Positions 35,275 to 38,390 of a stretch of 38,390 nt of DNA are shown in pieces. The stretch's first letter is position 1. Every line of letters starts with the position of its first letter. The DNA comes from a virus. The notes beneath the pieces are model-generated. The model saw only the letters and a list, made by a program, of their open reading frames with translations, was not told the DNA's origin and ran no database searches. The stretch is taken from the IMG/VR virus record IMGVR_UViG_3300049027_000038, positions 1 to 38,390 of that record; one strand, 5' to 3'. The translations under genes were made by a program, and so were the position numbers.

Positions 35275-35608
35275 GGTTCACTTTGGTTTCGTCCACCGGA
35301 GTTGCCCCCAGCTTCGACAGCAGCGCACTGAGTACCTTGGCCGCGTTCTCGCCAATACCGTCATCCGTGTCTAACCGGGCCGCGAACTGACACGCCATGC
35401 GCAGCAACACCCGGTGACCGGAGTGCAACCACGGCATGTCCACAGCGAATTCCCGCCAGTACCGTCGTTGGTCCTCGGTCATGGCCGAATACGGCTCGCC
35501 GAGCGGCCTGGTGCGCTTCGGCGCCTTGCGGTCTTTGAAGCGCCCGGGGTTCTTGATTGCAGCCCCGGAAGCATCGGCCTTCGCCTTCGGAAGTCGCGGC
35601 TTAGGCAT
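35219..35608 (-). CDS. terS: Terminase small subunit (putative)
   Basis: 129 residues from ATG 35608. A basic N-terminal stretch (PKPRLPKAKADASGAAIKNPGRFKDRKAPKRTRP) resembles P27-type small terminases, followed by MTEDQRRYWREFAVDMPWLHSGHRVLLRMACQFAARLDTD and an acidic tail. Position before terL and overlap support the call. A longer frame to 35719 would cross the intergenic C9 tract and is rejected. It would recognise the packaging site. Confidence 0.75.
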   Translation of the reverse strand: MPKPRLPKAKADASGAAIKNPGRFKDRKAPKRTRPLGEPYSAMTEDQRRYWREFAVDMPWLHSGHRVLLRMACQFAARLDTDDGIGENAAKVLSALLSKLGATPVDETKVNHGDDGEEDPADQFFGRPH

Positions 35609-35703
35609 TGACTGACTTTGTTCCCTGAATTGTGGATGCGCGTAAAGAGGAGCGGGGTACGGTGTCCACGACAAGTGCTTGAAAACGTTGATAATCCCCC
35701 CCC
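35609..35703 (-). other. Noncoding segment between HNH and terS, possible cos region
   Basis: About 95 bases with no convincing gene. On the plus strand a run of nine C (35696-35704) borders the HNH stop. The rest holds AT-richer stretches (TTGAAAACGTTGATAAT). In HK97-like phages the HNH protein and terminase act on a cos site near these genes, and cos overhangs are often G/C-rich, which makes this the best place to look. No symmetry good enough to name the cut is visible. Confidence 0.3.
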
Positions 35704-36009
35704 CTATGTGCGGGGCCACCCATCGTCGCCTACCGACTGCTTCACCTTACCGCCTCGCTCTGCCCTGGTCTTGTCTCCATGGCAGGGCTCCTTGCATAGG
35801 TACTGCAGGTTGGCGTCATCGTCTGTGCCGCCCTTGGATGTTGAGGTGATGTGATCGACTTCGCCGTCTAGGGTGACTCGGCCACACTTGCGGCAGGTGT
35901 ACTGGTCGCGTGTCTTGACGCGCTCGACTATGCGGCGCCAGGGTCTGCCACCTCGGCCGTTACCCCAGCGGCTTGCGCCCGCGGGTTTCGCAGAAGATGG
36001 TTCGGCCAT
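35704..36009 (-). CDS. HNH endonuclease of the packaging region
   Basis: 101 residues if it starts at ATG 36009 (GAGGG nine bases upstream); an ATG at 36036 is possible. The HNH core reads CRKCGRVTLDGEVDHITSTSKGGTDDDANLQYLCKEPCHGDKT: zinc ligands CRKC and LC..PC, metal D/H in VDHI, N in ANLQ, and a final H in CHGDKT. Such HNH proteins next to terminase genes are required for cos cleavage in HK97-like phages. Location directly upstream of terS supports that role. Confidence 0.9.
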   Translation of the reverse strand: MAEPSSAKPAGASRWGNGRGGRPWRRIVERVKTRDQYTCRKCGRVTLDGEVDHITSTSKGGTDDDANLQYLCKEPCHGDKTRAERGGKVKQSVGDDGWPRT

Positions 36010-36163
36010 CCTCGGCTTCCCTCTCAAGTACCGCATGTGCCAACCCTATCCGCAGAACCAGCACGGGGAGCTGCCCGGGCTCCATGACAACCTGAGCACG
36101 GACTACCGAATTGATCTCTTGGCCATCCAGCACAACGCGGCGAACTGGGGTCAATGCGCTCAC
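35960..36163 (-). CDS. Small hypothetical protein, 67 aa
   Basis: GTG 36163 overlaps the upstream stop (GTGA). Sequence MSALTPVRRVVLDGQEINSVVRAQVVMEPGQLPVLVLRIGLAHAVLE: a compact beta-rich protein. Its 3' end overlaps the start of the HNH gene by about 50 bases. I have no function for it; it may be a small phage regulator or packaging accessory. Confidence 0.6.
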   Translation of the reverse strand: MSALTPVRRVVLDGQEINSVVRAQVVMEPGQLPVLVLRIGLAHAVLEREAEDGRTIFCETRGRKPLG

Positions 36164-36435
36164 AGCGGCCTTCCCGCCATGTCCACCTGACGCTCTACCT
36201 CTCCACCCTGTTCATCAAACTCGCCTGCTGTAGCTCGGGCCAGTAGCTCCATTGCTGCGGCACACGCGAATCCTGCATCCGCTATGCGGTTTAGCCCGGC
36301 GGCAACTGCGGCAACATCCATTCCGGGTACGGCCGCTGGCGGTGGAATAGCTGGTTCGCCCTGTCCCATGCTGTTCTCGCCTTGGCCTTGATGGCTTCCC
36401 GCCTTCTGGCGCATGCGCTGCAGGGTTTCACTCAT
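36160..36435 (-). CDS. Hypothetical helical protein, 91 aa
   Basis: ATG 36435 has GGAGGGGAA immediately upstream, so the upstream in-frame ATG at 36450 is less likely. Pro-rich middle (IPPPAAVPG) and an Ala-rich helix (VAAVAAGLNRIADAGFACAAAMELLARA). No known family. Overlaps its neighbours by four bases on each side. Confidence 0.6.
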   Translation of the reverse strand: MSETLQRMRQKAGSHQGQGENSMGQGEPAIPPPAAVPGMDVAAVAAGLNRIADAGFACAAAMELLARATAGEFDEQGGEVERQVDMAGRPL

Positions 36436-36881
36436 TTCCCCTCCAGCCATATGCTGCGCATCAACGCAGCTGTCTGTGCGTCCCTAGCTGGCGACCGGTA
36501 GGGCTGGCGATTAGGCAGGCCGATCATTTCAGCCAACTCAATATCACGCTTCCCGGCTATCAGAGTCGCAACTGAAATAACGGCCTCTGTGCGCAGGAAC
36601 CACTCGCCATGGACCCGATCTGCCTTCAGATGCTCGAAGGTGTACGCCTCGGCATTCACGGGCATCCACATGTGCCCCATGAGCCTCAGCTTTACCGGGG
36701 AACTTCCGCACAACTGCCTGAATCGCTTATCGATGTTCGACGTAATGCCGAACTTAATGCGCGAAGCGTCTGGCGCCTCTATTGCGTAGAGGATCGTATA
36801 CGGCAGAAAGCCAAATGTGCCGCTGCGGCGCTCAGCCTGAGCAGCCAATCTGTTCCCGCTAGTCTTGCCTGCGATCTGCAT
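36432..36881 (-). CDS. GIY-YIG-type (T5orf172/MUG113-like) protein
   Basis: 149 residues. The core segment LYAIEAPDASRIKFGITSNIDKRFRQLCGSSPVKLRL and WMPVNAEAYTFEHLKADRVHGEWF fits the T5orf172/MUG113 branch of the GIY-YIG fold: Tyr near the start, KFGIT, R, and the E of E-A-Y followed by H and GEWF. These proteins occur widely in phages and may nick DNA, but activity is unproved. It is the first gene after the putative Q gene. Confidence 0.75.
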   Translation of the reverse strand: MQIAGKTSGNRLAAQAERRSGTFGFLPYTILYAIEAPDASRIKFGITSNIDKRFRQLCGSSPVKLRLMGHMWMPVNAEAYTFEHLKADRVHGEWFLRTEAVISVATLIAGKRDIELAEMIGLPNRQPYRSPARDAQTAALMRSIWLEGK

Positions 36882-36970
36882 CAGCAGATCCGTGCCAGGC
36901 GACTAACGGCTGAAGACCCCATTTCTGGGGCAGTGTGCGATGTTGGTGTTATGGCTGATGTTGAATGCAC
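36882..36970 (-). promoter_or_regulatory. Gap after the Q gene with possible late promoter
   Basis: Between the putative Q gene and the first late gene. The minus strand has TTGTAA, a 17-base spacer and CATAAC, a weak sigma70-like pair that would fire toward the late genes. A CCCCAGAAATGGGG stem lies further downstream, without a U-run. Only the position makes this attractive as a Q-responsive late promoter. Confidence 0.3.
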
Positions 36971-37495
36971 TTACAACACCCCGTCTTCGCGCTCGCCCTG
37001 TGGAACCCTCCAGCCCATGCCGCGCAGGATGTCTGCGAGGGATTGCCGGGCCTGCTTCAGGTACCTGGTTGTGGCATCTGAACTCATGTGCAGCTTGTTT
37101 GCTACGTACTCAGTCCCGTACTGCCCGTGACGCTCCCATGCGATAAGCACCCGCACCCGGGATTCCAACAGGCTCCCAACAGCGTTATTGACCGCACTGA
37201 CGATCTCGGGCACCTCGGCGATGGGCGTCACCACCCGGAGCGGAGCCCGGGGAATCAGCAGGCCGGCCCGATGCAGGACATTCTCCGACGGCAGGCCCAG
37301 GCCTGTAGCTGTACCGCCCTGCTGGAAATTGAACCAGCGCGTTACCGCCTCCATGATCCACTTCGTCTGGGCCGATGCCCGCGACAGGTTTCGCCGATCA
37401 CGCTTTGGCAGCTTGGCCACCATCGCATCATAGGCGGCCATCTTTTCGACTTCGGACACTGCTACGGCCATTGGATCTCCATTGAATTTACGCAC
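36971..37495 (-). CDS. Putative Q-type late antiterminator
   Basis: 174 residues from GTG 37495 (AGGGG seven bases upstream; ATG 37471 with GGAG is a good alternative). The C-terminal third has an HTH-like stretch: WERHGQYGTEYVANKLHMSSDATTRYLKQARQSLADILRGMGW, similar in style to phage Q/sigma-region-4-like proteins. The N-terminal half is basic and helical (LPKRDRRNLSRASAQTKWIMEAVTRWFN). Its place as the last small regulator before the packaging genes is the expected place for Q. The assignment is chiefly by position and fold. Confidence 0.55.
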   Translation of the reverse strand: MRKFNGDPMAVAVSEVEKMAAYDAMVAKLPKRDRRNLSRASAQTKWIMEAVTRWFNFQQGGTATGLGLPSENVLHRAGLLIPRAPLRVVTPIAEVPEIVSAVNNAVGSLLESRVRVLIAWERHGQYGTEYVANKLHMSSDATTRYLKQARQSLADILRGMGWRVPQGEREDGVL

Positions 37496-37504
37496 TAAAT
37501 ACCC

Positions 37505-37675
37505 CTAAGAAACTGTCGCCTGATCCACCCTCATCCTCGCAATGCACCGTGCGGCAGCCCTCGCCTCACGCTTGACCTTCCTGCGGCTAGGCGGGATAGC
37601 ACTCCTGCGCCATGGCGTTAGCGGGTTGTTCCCGGGCTGGGGAATGCCTTCGATTCGGCCGCGCTTCATGGTCAT
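37505..37675 (-). CDS. Small very basic protein, 56 aa
   Basis: ATG 37675 overlaps the stop of the upstream mini-gene as ATGA, with GGTGGG in front; upstream in-frame starts to 37726 lie inside that gene. The protein is MTMKRGRIEGIPQPGNNPLT followed by a stretch with many Arg, Lys and Pro (SRRKVKREARAAARC). It looks like a nin-region basic peptide; it may bind RNA or DNA. Function unknown. Confidence 0.65.
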   Translation of the reverse strand: MTMKRGRIEGIPQPGNNPLTPWRRSAIPPSRRKVKREARAAARCIARMRVDQATVS

Positions 37676-37800
37676 TCTGCCCACCATGGCTTCTTTCGGC
37701 CGTAATCCACCATTGCCAGCACCCACACAACCACGAAGGCCGAGCCGCCAACTACGCCACAGATAAATCCAACCAAGTCGGCTATGTACGGACTAAACAC
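37672..37800 (-). CDS. Mini membrane protein, 42 aa
   Basis: Found below the usual length cut: GTG 37800 with GAGGGAG upstream, stop overlapping the next ATG. Sequence MFSPYIADLVGFICGVVGGS then a hydrophobic helix (AFVVVWVLAMVD) and a short basic end (YGRKKPWWAE). A single membrane span with a basic cytoplasmic end is likely. It overlaps both neighbours, supporting translation. Function unknown. Confidence 0.65.
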   Translation of the reverse strand: MFSPYIADLVGFICGVVGGSAFVVVWVLAMVDYGRKKPWWAE

Positions 37801-37990
37801 GATATTTCTCCCTCATGGACTGCATCACAGCGAGGGCTTCTACGTAGTTGGGCCAAGCGGCGCAATAACTGTTCTGCCAAAGGATTCCTTGCGCGCCATT
37901 GACGCCCATCTCATCCTGCACCGCGTTTCTATGGCGGTCGTGGGCCTCGCGGGCGGCCCGTAACTCTTGCAGAACTTCGCTGTCGGTCAT
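37793..37990 (-). CDS. Hypothetical helical protein, 65 aa
   Basis: ATG 37990 overlaps the upstream stop (ATGA). Sequence MTDSEVLQELRAAREAHDRH, then NAVQDEMGVNGAQGILWQNSYCAAWPNYVEALAVMQSMREKYRV. Mostly helical, no known motif. Part of the small-gene run before Q. Confidence 0.6.
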   Translation of the reverse strand: MTDSEVLQELRAAREAHDRHRNAVQDEMGVNGAQGILWQNSYCAAWPNYVEALAVMQSMREKYRV

Positions 37991-38184
37991 TCGCGGTACC
38001 TCGCAAGCACCCACTCATCGATCCACACATAGAGACCCCAGACCGCCAGCCCAAGGAGTGTCGGCATAAACACGAATGCCAGAATCTTTCCGTCGGTAAT
38101 GACTAGAAGCGCGATAAACCCCGCCAGCAACGCCAGCGCGACGGCCGTCAGCAACCATGCCAAGACGATGCGCGGCACTCTCAC
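37987..38184 (-). CDS. Two-span small membrane protein, 65 aa
   Basis: GTG 38184 is preferred: it overlaps the upstream stop as GTGA and has GGAG seven bases upstream; ATG 38190 would place GGAG one base away. Sequence begins MRVPRIVLAWLLTAVALALLAGFIALLVI and continues with a second span (AFVFMPTLLGLAVWGLYVWI), then a charged end. A membrane-embedded phage accessory protein is likely; function unknown. Confidence 0.6.
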   Translation of the reverse strand: MRVPRIVLAWLLTAVALALLAGFIALLVITDGKILAFVFMPTLLGLAVWGLYVWIDEWVLARYRE

Positions 38185-38390
38185 CGGCATGCTCCACACT
38201 TCGCATTAGGGCTCTCGGTACAGGCTTCGAGGTAGCTCCTGACAAACTCCGCCAAGTTCTCGTACTTGCCCCAGCCGTTCTCCGCCTCGAAAGACCGGAA
38301 GCGCTCAGGGTCTGCTAATAGCGTCTCCAGGCCCTTGGTCAGCAAAGGAATGAGTTGGCTGGCAGTGTTGATCCCGATCTCTTCGGGGCG
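38181..38390 (-). CDS. Partial hypothetical protein, 5' end outside window
   Basis: Open frame from the window edge (38390) to TGA at 38181-38183, 69 codons visible. The sequence includes SQLIPLLTKGLETLLADPE and FEAENGWGKYENLAEFVRSYLEACTESP, a clear helical protein-like sequence with an N-G-W-G-x-Y-E-N block that I associate with phage proteins of the early region. The start and N-terminus are missing. It couples to the next gene by GTGA. Confidence 0.65.
   Translation of the reverse strand, partial: RPEEIGINTASQLIPLLTKGLETLLADPERFRSFEAENGWGKYENLAEFVRSYLEACTESPNAKCGACR

Noticed and set aside
36900-36930. CCCC-AGAAAT-GGGG stem after Q as a terminator
   Set aside because: Stem is short and not followed by a U-run on either strand.

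Overview
This window is the larger part of a temperate, long-tailed (siphovirus-type) phage genome with an HK97-type head. The DNA is GC-rich, genes are packed with ATGA/GTGA/TAATG start-stop overlaps, and the integrase ends in a copy of the 3' half of a host tRNA. The look of the proteins suggests a gammaproteobacterial host, perhaps Xanthomonadaceae-like; this is an impression, not something the sequence proves. No stretch longer than about 120 bases is without a gene.

Layout. Positions 1-8699 (+ strand) form the early leftward-type operon: a pentapeptide-repeat protein, an Erf annealing protein with a YqaJ/lambda-Exo nuclease, NinB-like and YbcO-like genes, about a dozen small accessory genes (several with zinc-ribbon cysteines), a cytosine-C5-methyltransferase-like gene, then xis and int. 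Just past and within the end of int lies the attP core (8629-8674), which copies a tRNA 3' half, probably tRNA-Thr(CGU). A small + strand zinc-ribbon gene follows and meets the minus-strand late genes head-on at 8988-8991.

The late genes are all on the minus strand. Read in transcription order from the right edge they are: small early/nin-like genes, a putative Q antiterminator (36971-37495), a GIY-YIG-type protein, two small genes, HNH nuclease, TerS, TerL, prohead protease, major capsid, small head genes, portal, a collagen-like protein, head-tail connectors, a six-gene glycosyltransferase/methyltransferase cassette (23800-27722), gp10-like and DUF3168 tail completion proteins, tail tube, gpG/gpGT chaperones with a programmed frameshift, tape measure, an RcGTA-like distal tail module (DUF2460, DUF2163, NlpC/P60, tail tip), a fibre with a nucleoside-hydrolase-like domain, and a lysis cassette (endolysin, two holin-like proteins, a secreted DUF1996 protein, and overlapping Rz/Rz1 spanins).

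Both edges cut into genes transcribed away from the missing segment. The immunity and replication region should therefore lie outside the window, between its two ends on a circular map. Because attP is flanked on both sides by phage genes, this is the circular/virion arrangement rather than an integrated prophage.

The points most worth a second look are: a repeated pair of GNRA-tetraloop hairpins in front of the capsid and tail-tube genes; the glycosylation cassette inserted among the head-tail connector genes; the nucleoside-hydrolase-like domain in the fibre; and DUF1996 in the lysis cassette.
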